NCBI GenBank assembly: GCA_017509245.1
Contig: JAFWQC010000019.1
Span: 1 to 64,000 of the forward strand
From: Clostridiales bacterium
Lineage (GTDB): Bacteria > Bacillota > Clostridia > Saccharofermentanales > Saccharofermentanaceae
Length of the DNA: 64,000 nt
Reading direction: 5' to 3'
Position 1 is the first letter of the stretch. Each line of letters opens with the position of its first letter. Below, piece after piece: positions 18,882-27,859 of this stretch. Below the pieces are notes generated by a model. That model was not told the origin of the DNA, did no database searches, and was given only the letters and a program-made list of their open reading frames with translations. The translations under genes and the position numbers were made by a program.

Positions 18882-20314
18882 CTGAACTCAAAGCCAGAAT
18901 AAAGGTTATGCCGCTCCATGCCTTTGTCATGATCTTCGCGGCGGTATACTCGTTCATCAGCATCTTCATTCCGATGTTTGAGTTATTCATACAGTATGTG
19001 CCTTTCCGCACATATTCGCTTTTCACGCTGCTCTTGAATCCGGGCGTGTCCACGAGGATCAGGAGCGGTTCGGTCAACCTTAATTTCCAGAGCTTTGCGG
19101 CATTGGCATTCGTTGTAACGATAGTCCTTGCAGTTGCTGCGCTCACGTTAGCTCTTTCGTATCCGTTCTTCTATAAATCGAGCAATAAGAGAAAGATCGG
19201 ATATTTAAGTGTCATGGTGTTCTTCATCGGACGCGGTATCTGCCATGTCGTCACATTGTCCAAGATGATCTCAGGAGACATGATCACGGAAAACGGACTT
19301 ACCCCTCAAAGACTTTATGTCGCGCAGTCTTTTGCCGGCAACCTCTTGATAATCGTGCTCTTCATCGGTGTGGCTGCATGCCTTTACGGAGCACTGAATC
19401 TCAAGATGAACTACAAGATCCTCGCATATCCTTATCTTGCGTGGATCGTTATATTTACGATACTGCCTCTGATCCTCATAGTTTTCCGCGCATTCTTCAA
19501 GAAAGCGGCGGGCGGCGGATATGAGTTTACGACGGCCGGCTTTAACGTTCTGTTCCAGAACAAGAATGTCACGACCAGATTCTACGGCCTTGACGTAACT
19601 TTGCAGGAGTACTTCTCGATCTTCTTAAGGAGCTTTGACTATGCGCTCTGGACGACATTCGGCTGTCTGGTATTAGGCTATCCGGCAAGCTATTTCCTTG
19701 CACAGAGATCCAAGCTTAAGCGCCAGAACGGTTCAAGACTCCTCATGCTCTTCGTTCTCCCCATGTGGATGAACACGATGCTCAGAACTTATGCATGGCG
19801 TGCTTTCTTCAGCGAGACAGGCGTCCTCAATACCGTACTCCAGCAGTGGGGTGCGATCGATGCACCGATCCTCTTCCTCAAGAATGAGGTTCTTGCGGAT
19901 TTCATCACGAAGCTCGTCATGACGAATGACTTTCTGCCGTTCATGATCCTGCCTCTCTATTCCGTTCTCGTTAAGCTCGACGGATCACTGTCGGAGGCTG
20001 CATATGACCTTGGCGCCACCAGATTCCAGACCTTCAACAAAGTAATCTTCCCGCTGTCTCTGCCGGGCGTTATCTCAGGCATCCAGATGGTATTCATGCC
20101 GTCCCTGACGTTCTACATGATCCCCGATATCCTTAACGAGGGCTCGAAAACAACGATCGGCAACACAGTGCAGAACTTCATCTTGAATGAGAGCACCACC
20201 TACAATCAGGCCGGCAACGTTCTTTCGCTGCTCCTGCTCATATTCGTTCTCATTACCATGGGCATCCTGCGCGGCCAGGATAAGGAAGCCGGAAGCGGAG
20301 GTATGGCATTATGA
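18878..20314 (+). CDS. potB: Spermidine/putrescine ABC transporter permease with N-terminal extension
   Basis: 478 aa, about 190 longer than usual PotB. Residues 1-180 are an extra block with four or so predicted membrane spans (for example HAFVMIFAAVYSFISIFI and AFVVTIVLAVAALTLAL). The PotB core follows from about residue 185 (YLAWIVIFTILPLILIVFRAF), with the EAA loop SEAAYDLGATRFQTFNKVIFP that contacts the ATPase. The extension is in frame, with normal codon use, and begins with an ATG overlapping the potA stop. Its role is unknown; a regulatory or assembly function is possible. The start of potC overlaps its stop by 4 nt. Confidence 0.9.
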   Translation: MTELKARIKVMPLHAFVMIFAAVYSFISIFIPMFELFIQYVPFRTYSLFTLLLNPGVSTRIRSGSVNLNFQSFAALAFVVTIVLAVAALTLALSYPFFYKSSNKRKIGYLSVMVFFIGRGICHVVTLSKMISGDMITENGLTPQRLYVAQSFAGNLLIIVLFIGVAACLYGALNLKMNYKILAYPYLAWIVIFTILPLILIVFRAFFKKAAGGGYEFTTAGFNVLFQNKNVTTRFYGLDVTLQEYFSIFLRSFDYALWTTFGCLVLGYPASYFLAQRSKLKRQNGSRLLMLFVLPMWMNTMLRTYAWRAFFSETGVLNTVLQQWGAIDAPILFLKNEVLADFITKLVMTNDFLPFMILPLYSVLVKLDGSLSEAAYDLGATRFQTFNKVIFPLSLPGVISGIQMVFMPSLTFYMIPDILNEGSKTTIGNTVQNFILNESTTYNQAGNVLSLLLLIFVLITMGILRGQDKEAGSGGMAL

Positions 20315-21117
20315 GATTTGCAAAAAAGCTCGTACCAAACATATATCTCGCTCTGCTCCTGGTATTTATTTATCTGCCCATTGCGGTGCTCATTGTTTAT
20401 TCATTCAATAAGCTCCCGAAGTCCTTCATCTGGGGCGGATTCACTTTTGATAACTATAAGAGCCTGTTCAAAGGTTCCGATGGAAGCGGGATCCTTGAAT
20501 CCCTTCTTGAGACCCTTAAGGTTGCTTCGATCGCTGCTGTTGCATCGACGGTTATAGGAGTCTTAAGCTCATTAGGTCTTGCATACCTTAATAAGAAGCT
20601 TCAGGGCTTTGCGATGACGATGACATATGTGCCGAACGTCATGCCGGACCTCGTTACCGGTATCTCGTTCATGCTCCTGTTCTCTTTCCTGGGTGTCCAG
20701 AAGAGCGAGTTTACACTCATTATGTCGCACATCGCACTCTGCGTGCCTTTTGCGATCCTTTCGATAAGCCCGAAAATAAGGCAGCTCGACAAGAGTCTCA
20801 CGGAAGCGGCGATGGACCTTGGTGCGACCAGATTTCAGACATTGAGGCTGGTCATCATACCCGAGATCATGCCGGGCATCCTGTCCTCGCTCCTTCTCAC
20901 ATTCACGCTTTCAATAGATGACTATCTCATCAGTAACTTTAACGTTGACAGTTCCATCCAGACACTGCCCATGATGATCTACTCAATGGCAAAGCTCGGC
21001 GTAAATCCGAAGATGAACGCGCTTACGACATTGATGTTCGGCGCAGTCCTGATCCTTATGGTATTATCCAACCTGTCGTCGTTTAAGAAAGCCAAGCCGG
21101 TCTCGGGCAGGAGATAG
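20311..21117 (+). CDS. potC: Spermidine/putrescine ABC transporter permease
   Basis: 268 aa, normal PotC length, with six predicted membrane spans and the EAA motif TEAAMDLGATRFQTLRLVIIP near residues 165-185. The segment SIDDYLISNF is typical of PotC. Coupled to potB by an ATGA overlap. An 88-nt gap separates it from potD. Confidence 0.93.
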   Translation: MRFAKKLVPNIYLALLLVFIYLPIAVLIVYSFNKLPKSFIWGGFTFDNYKSLFKGSDGSGILESLLETLKVASIAAVASTVIGVLSSLGLAYLNKKLQGFAMTMTYVPNVMPDLVTGISFMLLFSFLGVQKSEFTLIMSHIALCVPFAILSISPKIRQLDKSLTEAAMDLGATRFQTLRLVIIPEIMPGILSSLLLTFTLSIDDYLISNFNVDSSIQTLPMMIYSMAKLGVNPKMNALTTLMFGAVLILMVLSNLSSFKKAKPVSGRR

Positions 21118-21205
21118 ATCATAGCAGGTTGCCGCGGCGGGGATTTTTCGCGCACGGGGAAAAAAGAAAAGAAATATTAAAAAGTGCATAAAGGAGAGTA
21201 AAGAA

Positions 21206-22315
21206 ATGAAAAGGAACGTAAGGAAAGTAATCGCTTCTTTAACAGCGCTCGTCATGGCAGGTTCGGTCATATTGTCATGCGGATGCGCAAAGAAGCAGCA
21301 GCTCGTCATCTACAACTGGGGCGAGTACATCGCTGAGGATACGATCGCGAAGTTTGAAGCAAAGTTTCCCCAGTACGATGTAGTCTACAGAACTTTCGAG
21401 ACGAACGAGACGATGTATCCCAACCTTTCGAACGGTTACGATGTCATCATCCCTTCCGAATACATGGTCTGCCGTCTTATCGAGGAAGACTGGATACAGC
21501 CCATTGAATGGAGCAAGCTTCCCAATGTCGAGAAGTACATGGATCCCATGTTCCGTGAAGTTACATACACAGATGATGCAACGATCTCCGGCGAAGTTCT
21601 TGATTACGCAGTTCCTTATATGTACTGCACGGTAGGTCTTGTCTACGATGCTAACAAGATCGAGATCCCTGAAGGAACAACTGACCCCGCAGTCATCTGG
21701 GATATCCTCTTTGATACCGAAAGCAACTACAGCATCGGCATGTACGATTCCATGCGTGAATCCATCGGCACTGCTTTGAACTATCTGGGCTATTCCATCA
21801 ACTCCATGGATGAAGCAGAGCTCCAGCAGGCTCTTGATCTCCTTATTGCACAGAAGAGCGCACTCCATCCCGCATACGGCGTAGATAACCTCAAGGACAA
21901 GATGGCAGCAGGCGAGCTCGATGCATCGATCGCATGGTCCGGTGACCACATCGTCATGCTCGACAGAGTTGAAGAACTCGGCAACGACAGCATCGATCTG
22001 CAGTTCGTTCTCCCTGAAGGCTCCAACTGGTCAGTCGACATGATGTGTGTTCCCACAAACTGCAAGAACTACGATGGCGCAATGGAATTCATTAACTTTA
22101 TGTACGATCCTGAGATCGCACTCGAAAACTGCGAATACGTAGGTTACTCAACACCTAACACGGCAGCAAAGGATATGCTTGATCCTGAGGTCTCAGGCAA
22201 CAAGTATTACTACCCTGATGAAGACGTTTTCAGCTCTCTGGAAGTTTACTATACCTCTGATTCTTTGGAGGAAAGGTACACAGAGATTTGGAATACAGTA
22301 AAGGCGAGCGCATAA
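21206..22315 (+). CDS. potD: Spermidine/putrescine-binding lipoprotein
   Basis: 369 aa, the substrate receptor of the PotABCD importer. The signal peptide ends VILSCGCAKK with a lipobox Cys at 25, so it is membrane-tethered outside the cell. The mature part starts LVIYNWGEYIAEDTIAKFE, the usual PotD beginning, and keeps the PSEYMVCRLIEEDW segment. The ATG follows AAAGGAGAG. Compared with potA-C its codons are more biased, consistent with the binding protein being made in excess. It is the last gene, before a strong terminator. Confidence 0.93.
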   Translation: MKRNVRKVIASLTALVMAGSVILSCGCAKKQQLVIYNWGEYIAEDTIAKFEAKFPQYDVVYRTFETNETMYPNLSNGYDVIIPSEYMVCRLIEEDWIQPIEWSKLPNVEKYMDPMFREVTYTDDATISGEVLDYAVPYMYCTVGLVYDANKIEIPEGTTDPAVIWDILFDTESNYSIGMYDSMRESIGTALNYLGYSINSMDEAELQQALDLLIAQKSALHPAYGVDNLKDKMAAGELDASIAWSGDHIVMLDRVEELGNDSIDLQFVLPEGSNWSVDMMCVPTNCKNYDGAMEFINFMYDPEIALENCEYVGYSTPNTAAKDMLDPEVSGNKYYYPDEDVFSSLEVYYTSDSLEERYTEIWNTVKASA

Positions 22316-22341
22316 AGCTCAAATTAATTCCTTATCAGTCG

Positions 22342-22377
22342 GACCGCACTCCCAGCCAGAGTGCGGTCTATTGTTTT
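22342..22377 (+). terminator. Rho-independent terminator after potD
   Basis: GACCGCACTC and GAGTGCGGTC (10 bp) around CCAGCCA, followed by TATTGTTTT. Confidence 0.9.
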
Positions 22378-22548
22378 GGGGCGGAGGTTAACTTTTCCTC
22401 CCGGGGCCGGGATCCGCGGCAGATCAGGGTGAAAACAGGTGTGGTGACGAAAATGCTGAAGAGCATTTTGCGGTACCGGCCAAACAAAAGCGGCTATCAG
22501 TTCCCTGATATACCCTTTTAACATTGTTAAATCAGTTGTTTTACCGGA

Positions 22549-23367
22549 TTACTGTGCTGCGAAGAAGGTTCCGACGTCATCCTGGTCGATGATCTTTTCG
22601 AGGACCTGAACGCCTGCACCGTCAGCAATAACGCCCATGATACCGCTCTCGGTGACTTTGCTCATGGCCGTGATCTTGGTGGACATGCCGCCGGTTCCGA
22701 GCCATGAACCCTTGCCTGCCGTGAAGTCGAGCATCTCGGGTGTGACTTTATCAACATAGGAGATACGCTCAGCGTCAGGATTCTCACGGGGGTTGGCATC
22801 GTAGAGACCGTCAACGTCGGAGAGAATGACAAGGAGGTCTGCGTTTGCAAGGCATGCAACGTCAGCGGACAGCGTGTCGTTGTCGCCGAAGGTGCCGTTG
22901 TGCATGATCTCCGTTGTGGAAACCGAGTCGTTCTCGTTAATTACAGGGATTATACGCATCTCGAGCAGTGTCTCGATGGTGTTGGTTACGTTTGCACGTG
23001 TGAGTTTGTCTGTGATGCCGTCCTTTGTGAGGAGGATCTGGCCGCAGCGGTATGAATACTCGGAAAAGCTTCTTGCATAAGCATTCATGAGCTCACACTG
23101 GCCGACGGAAGCGATCGCCTGCTTCTCACGCGTTGTGGTGGGGCGCTCCTTGAGGTCAAGGTAGCCGATGCCGACACCGATCGCACCGGAGCTTACAAGG
23201 AGGACTTCCTTGCCGCGGTTCATGAGGTCAGAGATCGAACGGCAGAGCCTGTCGATGTTGCCGAGGTTCATTTTGCCGTTGTCGTATGTGAGGGTCGAAG
23301 TGCCGACCTTGACTACGATTCTTTTCGCAAAATTTACGGGAGTACGTGATCCGCTGTATTTGCTCAA
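22549..23367 (-). CDS. proB: Glutamate 5-kinase
   Basis: 272 aa. It phosphorylates glutamate at the gamma carboxyl, the first step of proline synthesis. Amino-acid-kinase motifs are present: KVGTSTL near the start, VSSGAIGVG, INENDSVST and GTGGMSTKI. It lacks the C-terminal PUA domain of the E. coli enzyme, as do many clostridial ProB proteins. The start is TTG at 23367 after AAGGAGATC, giving MSKYSGSRTP; no better ATG exists. proA is not next to it in this window, so proline genes are probably split. Confidence 0.93.
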   Translation of the reverse strand: MSKYSGSRTPVNFAKRIVVKVGTSTLTYDNGKMNLGNIDRLCRSISDLMNRGKEVLLVSSGAIGVGIGYLDLKERPTTTREKQAIASVGQCELMNAYARSFSEYSYRCGQILLTKDGITDKLTRANVTNTIETLLEMRIIPVINENDSVSTTEIMHNGTFGDNDTLSADVACLANADLLVILSDVDGLYDANPRENPDAERISYVDKVTPEMLDFTAGKGSWLGTGGMSTKITAMSKVTESGIMGVIADGAGVQVLEKIIDQDDVGTFFAAQ

Positions 23368-23462
23368 AATAGATCTCCTTAAAGCATATTAATAATCAGA
23401 CCAAACAAGAATAAACTCTTGTGCGCCAAATTGCAAGGAATGTCTTTATTTTCGCGCGAAAA

Positions 23463-25826
23463 TCAGTGCGGCTGGTTCGGATCCTGCCCCGGACCCTGGC
23501 CCTGTCCCTGGCCCTGACCTTGGCCCTGTCCCTGCTGATTAGGGTCATCGGGTCCCGGAGGCAGAGTAGGTTCAGGCGTTGGCGTAGCTACGTGTACCGG
23601 ACATGGATTGCTGTCCTTCGGGCAGAGGTCACTTCCGGAGACGAAGTAATCAGTGTAGATCTTGGCTTTCGCTTCGCGGCAGGCATCTGTGGGATAGTAT
23701 CCGGAAGAGCATACCGAAGCGGTGATGACGGTATCCGGTTTGGTAAACGATGCACCCGGAAGGTCCTCATGGATCCTGTTCATGCAGTACATCCAGATCC
23801 TTACGGCTCCTGAGAAGTCGCATGACGGGACATTGGTCTGCTTAAGCCTGTTATCGTATCCGTACCAGACCGCAGCCGTATAGTATGGAGTAAAACCGCA
23901 GAACCACTTATCGATATTATCGGATGTGGTACCGGTCTTGCCTGCCGTATCGATGTGGTCGCCGTCAGCATTTTCGATCTGGCCGCCGAAATTCATAGGA
24001 GTACCGTTGGTTACGACGCCTTTGAGGATATCGCCGATAAAGAAGCATGTTTCAGCAGAATAAACGCGGTAACTCATAGGATCAGACTTGCATATGACCT
24101 TACCCTCCGAATCGAGGACCTGCGTATAGGCATAAGGTTCTGTATATGTGCCGCCTGAAGCAAATGTGTGATATGCGGCAGCCATTTCAAGCGAGGTCAT
24201 GCCTTTTGTAAAGCCGCCGACCGACTGGGACGGATATGAACCCTCATCAGTCCTGTCTATTCCGACCTGTTTGAGATACCAGAGCGCAGTGTCTCCGCCG
24301 ACATCGGTCCAGAGTTCTGCCGCTATGGTATTGAGTGAGTTAACGAGAGCTGTCCTGATCGTAACTGCACCCGAATAGGAACGGCTGTAGTTAACAGGCC
24401 AGTCGGAATTGGGGTGGGAAGGATCAAGATGCTTCGGTTCATCGATATAGATGGTTGCGGGAGCGATTATACCCATCTCGAAGGCCGGAGCATATTCAAG
24501 AAGCGGCTTTATCGAAGATCCCGGGTTACGGCGCGTTGAGACTGCGCGGTTCCAGGAACTGTTCATGGTCTTCTCTCCGTAGCCGCCCTGCATCGCAGCG
24601 ATGGCGCCGGTATTGTTGTTGATAACGACCATCGAGGCATTCGGCTTCTCCGGGTAATCGGCTATCAGGTCAGGATCGCTTTGGAACAGATCCTGCTGTT
24701 TGAAAGCCTCATCGAGTATTGCCTGCGTGTCAGGCTCCAATGTCGTATAGATATGGTAACCCCTGTTATATACAAGGGAAGATGCAAGTTCACGCGAGAT
24801 GCCTCTGGCCTGGGAAATATCGCCGATGACCTCGGAAATCGCATACTCGGTGAAGTAGGAATTGACAGTTGTGTTGCGGTCAGTATTTCTCTGACGGAAT
24901 TCGAGTTCGGTGTTAAGAGCGTCTTCGTACTCTTCATCGGTGATCATGCCGAGCTCGTGCATCTTGCCCAGGATGATCCTCATTCTTCTCTGCGCATTTC
25001 TTCTGCCTGTCTCTCTCAACGGATTGTAGTAAGAGGGGCTCTTGGGAAGTCCTGCAATAAGTGCGCACTCGGGCAGTGTGAGTTCGGAAGCGTTTTTGCC
25101 GAAATAGTTCATTGCGGCGGACTGTACGCCTACGAAATTATTGCCCATCGGGGCGAGGTTGATGTATAGCTCAAGGATCTCGTCCTTGGTAAGGCTCTGC
25201 TCGAGAGTCATAGCGGAGAACCACTCCTGTACTTTACGTGATGTCGAGTGTTCGTCCTGACCGCTTATGAGTTTTACTGTCTGCTGTGTGATGGTGGAAC
25301 CGCCGTGTGTTGCGGAACCGCCGTTAGCGAGCGCCGAAAGGAGCGCGCTGCCGATACGCTTGATATCGATACCGGAATGTTCACGGAAACGCTCATCCTC
25401 GATGGCGATGATCGCATCATCAAGATAAGTGTCCTTGATCGCACTATAGGATACGTAGATCCTGTCGACGTTCTCGGAACCGGTAAGTTTTGCTATCTGG
25501 TTATTCTCGCTGTCATAAACGAAAGAAGTCTGTGATTCCTCGGCTGAAGTCAGGTCACCGATCGACAAAGGCTTTGTTGTTGAAGCATAGCCGAGGAGCA
25601 TGCCCGCGCCGAATCCGCCGAAAGCGAAGCATAAACAAAGGAGAGCGACAATAACGACTCTAAGGATGTCACCGACAAAGCCTGCTGTTTCATGCATCCA
25701 ACTGCGGTTGAAACCTGTCCTTGTGGGTTTACCTTTAAGCTGGCTTCTGAGTTCGTCAGCCAGAGCGCTGTTCTCGGGCGCTACAGGTCTTGTTGTCCGT
25801 TGTTTTCTGTCACTGCTCTGAGGCAA
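23463..25826 (-). CDS. Penicillin-binding protein 1A, bifunctional transglycosylase/transpeptidase
   Basis: Class A PBP that polymerises and cross-links peptidoglycan outside the membrane; 787 aa from TTG 25826, which lies 9 nt after AAAGGAG. Longer starts at 25868 or 25835 are in frame but would place the ribosome binding site inside the gene. A cytoplasmic N-terminus of about 55 residues precedes one membrane anchor. The GT51 domain has AIEDERFREHSGID and the TP domain has SSIKP (active Ser), SLN and KTGTTSDN. The C-terminus is a Pro-rich stretch with a (GlnGly)n run. It is divergent from the rRNA methyltransferase gene. Confidence 0.92.
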   Translation of the reverse strand: MPQSSDRKQRTTRPVAPENSALADELRSQLKGKPTRTGFNRSWMHETAGFVGDILRVVIVALLCLCFAFGGFGAGMLLGYASTTKPLSIGDLTSAEESQTSFVYDSENNQIAKLTGSENVDRIYVSYSAIKDTYLDDAIIAIEDERFREHSGIDIKRIGSALLSALANGGSATHGGSTITQQTVKLISGQDEHSTSRKVQEWFSAMTLEQSLTKDEILELYINLAPMGNNFVGVQSAAMNYFGKNASELTLPECALIAGLPKSPSYYNPLRETGRRNAQRRMRIILGKMHELGMITDEEYEDALNTELEFRQRNTDRNTTVNSYFTEYAISEVIGDISQARGISRELASSLVYNRGYHIYTTLEPDTQAILDEAFKQQDLFQSDPDLIADYPEKPNASMVVINNNTGAIAAMQGGYGEKTMNSSWNRAVSTRRNPGSSIKPLLEYAPAFEMGIIAPATIYIDEPKHLDPSHPNSDWPVNYSRSYSGAVTIRTALVNSLNTIAAELWTDVGGDTALWYLKQVGIDRTDEGSYPSQSVGGFTKGMTSLEMAAAYHTFASGGTYTEPYAYTQVLDSEGKVICKSDPMSYRVYSAETCFFIGDILKGVVTNGTPMNFGGQIENADGDHIDTAGKTGTTSDNIDKWFCGFTPYYTAAVWYGYDNRLKQTNVPSCDFSGAVRIWMYCMNRIHEDLPGASFTKPDTVITASVCSSGYYPTDACREAKAKIYTDYFVSGSDLCPKDSNPCPVHVATPTPEPTLPPGPDDPNQQGQGQGQGQGQGQGPGQDPNQPH

Positions 25827-25926
25827 GTACAACATCTCCTTTATTAAAAATTCTCTTAATTTTACCACGACTTTGCTATTATTAGATTACTATTATGAGG
25901 CAAAGCTAAAGAGCGGGGATGTGCTG

Positions 25927-27321
25927 TTGGAACGCATAGAAGTATCTATCACTGCATTGGGAAGCGAGGGACAGGGCATAGGCTGCCTTCCTTCCGGCAA
26001 GACATGTTTTGCGTCCGGAGTCTTTCCGGGCGAGAGATGCGTTTGCGAGATCTCAAGCGAGACCTCAAAGTATGCTCTCTGTGACGTTCTGGAGGTCCTG
26101 GAGGAATCTCCCGACAGAACGGCTCCGTATAGACCCGCAAATGAAGTAAGCGGCGGACTTCCTTTTGCATGCCTGTCTTACGAAGCACAGCTCAGGTTCA
26201 AGCAGAACAGGGTAAGAGAATGCCTTACAAGGATCGGAGGCTTTGACGACAGTCTGCTGGACAGGGTCTTTAAGCCGGTTTTGGGCGCTGAAGATCCCGC
26301 AAGATACAGAAATCACATGCAGTATGCAATAAAGCAGGGAAAGATCGGCCTTCTCTGCGCCAGATCGGACGATCTGGGTTATTACGACGGCGGACTTATC
26401 GAGTATGAGATATTCGGGAAGATGAAAGATGCCGCGGAAGAGATTTTCGGGCGCGCGCCGACAAGGCTTTTCGGAGGTCTGGTGTTAAGAGGTTCCGAAA
26501 GGACCAAAGAGATCCTGGCGGAATTCGTCAGTTCTTCCGCGCAGCCTCACGAAGTTGTTATCAGGGACGCGAAAATATATACCGGTTCGACAGGGCTCTG
26601 CGATACGTTAAAACGTGTCTGCGAGGAAAACGGATTTAAGCTTAACGGGCTTCTTTTAAGGATCAGTCCTGACAAGGCCTCGAAAAGGACCCGGACCGGC
26701 ACGAGAGCAATAATCGAAGGCGTCGACTATTACGACGAGATATTCTGCGGCAGAAAGCTCAGGATAAAGGCCGGCTCATTCTTCCAGGTCAACACCGTTC
26801 AGGCCGAAAAGCTTGCGGAGAAAGCCTCCGCATCGTGCAGCAGCGCCAAAGTAATATACGACCTTTACTGCGGATGCGGCACGCTTGGCCTTGCGGTAAA
26901 GCAAAAAGGTCAGAGACTGTTCGGCATCGAAGTGGTCCCTGAAGCAATACAGTCAGCCAAGATCAACCGTTCGCTGGCTCTGTCAGGCGATGAGGCGGAC
27001 GAGTGCGATTTCATTTGCAAGGATGTGCTCAAAGCGGATTTCAGTTCGCTCATAAAGAACGGCACAGTGCTTCCGCCTGACTGCATAATCGTGGATCCGC
27101 CAAGAAAAGGGCTTGATATCGGAGTGGTAAAGAAACTGCTCGAACTTAAGGCACCGTCAGTCTGTTATGTTAGCTGCGATCCCGCGACGCTCGCAAGGGA
27201 CCTCAAGATGCTTAAAGCAGAGTACGAGATCGTGGAGATAACCCCGGTCGATCTGTTCCCGAACGCGAGCCATGTGGAGACGGTGGTAAGTCTTATCCAA
27301 ATCCACAAATGCTCCAAATAG
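25927..27321 (+). CDS. 23S rRNA (uracil-5-)-methyltransferase, RlmD/RumA family
   Basis: About 464 aa. The N-terminus has a TRAM-like RNA-binding region (ITALGSEGQGIG), followed by CLSYEAQLRFKQNRVRECL and the SAM-binding domain with YDLYCGCGTLGLAV. The C-terminus carries the catalytic Cys in YVSCDPATLARDL and DPPRKG. The family methylates U747 or U1939 of 23S rRNA, or tRNA U54; which one cannot be told here. The start is uncertain: no ATG fits, and TTG 25927 (eight bases after GGGG), GTG 25921 and TTG 25873 are all in frame. The upstream region is shared with the divergent PBP1A gene. Confidence 0.88.
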   Translation: MERIEVSITALGSEGQGIGCLPSGKTCFASGVFPGERCVCEISSETSKYALCDVLEVLEESPDRTAPYRPANEVSGGLPFACLSYEAQLRFKQNRVRECLTRIGGFDDSLLDRVFKPVLGAEDPARYRNHMQYAIKQGKIGLLCARSDDLGYYDGGLIEYEIFGKMKDAAEEIFGRAPTRLFGGLVLRGSERTKEILAEFVSSSAQPHEVVIRDAKIYTGSTGLCDTLKRVCEENGFKLNGLLLRISPDKASKRTRTGTRAIIEGVDYYDEIFCGRKLRIKAGSFFQVNTVQAEKLAEKASASCSSAKVIYDLYCGCGTLGLAVKQKGQRLFGIEVVPEAIQSAKINRSLALSGDEADECDFICKDVLKADFSSLIKNGTVLPPDCIIVDPPRKGLDIGVVKKLLELKAPSVCYVSCDPATLARDLKMLKAEYEIVEITPVDLFPNASHVETVVSLIQIHKCSK

Positions 27322-27372
27322 TTCAGGATAATACCAAAATACACGAGTTTGATTAATGTGATGCTTTTAGTC

Positions 27373-27675
27373 TTAAATCGAAGATAAAAATTTTAGCAAA
27401 GCGTCTTGTTGATCAATATCCAATTTACTAAAGTGTTCTATTAGTAAAGTTTGCTTTTCTGTTAAACATACGCTTTCATCCGAATCGTTGAAAAACTGTG
27501 ACATAGTAATATTGCAGGCTTTACATATCTTTTCAAGTGATGGAATAGTTGGGCAGATTCTTTTTCGATACCAAGAAGAAATGGTTGTTTGTGGTATATC
27601 AGATTCTATGGACAGTCGATATTCACTCCATCCACGTTCTGTTCTTAAATCAAGAATTTTGTCCAATACATCCAT
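27373..27675 (-). CDS. Small XRE-family transcriptional regulator
   Basis: 100 aa from ATG 27675 (an upstream ATG at 27687 is possible; neither has a clear ribosome binding site). Residues 5-60 form an XRE helix-turn-helix (LRTERGWSEYRLSIESDIPQ then TTISSWYRK). The C-terminal 40 residues are a short helical dimerisation region (EKQTLLIEHFSKLD). The gene is distinctly AT-rich compared with both sides. It is divergent from the zinc-ribbon gene at 27860, which it may control (inference). It is followed on its 3' side by the convergent end of the rRNA methyltransferase gene. Confidence 0.75.
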   Translation of the reverse strand: MDVLDKILDLRTERGWSEYRLSIESDIPQTTISSWYRKRICPTIPSLEKICKACNITMSQFFNDSDESVCLTEKQTLLIEHFSKLDIDQQDALLKFLSSI

Positions 27676-27859
27676 TATCAGTACCAATCAATAATTATCA
27701 TTTTAGTAAATTTAATACGACATTCATTCCTAAGTAATAATTATTGTAGTAAAATATTTACGACAAATAGTTATATCCGTGTTTTCCAGGATTGACATAA
27801 GTTACATTAATACTTCTTACACTTCAGTGACGCTAGTTCTTTGACGAAAGGTGGTATAT

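Noticed and set aside
22288-22521. Open frame of 77 codons after potD
   Set aside because: Overlaps the potD end and the terminator, with no ribosome binding site.
23449-23462. TTTTCGCGCGAAAA as terminator of PBP1A
   Set aside because: A perfect palindrome with no loop cannot form a stable RNA hairpin of the needed shape; no T tract beyond the stem.
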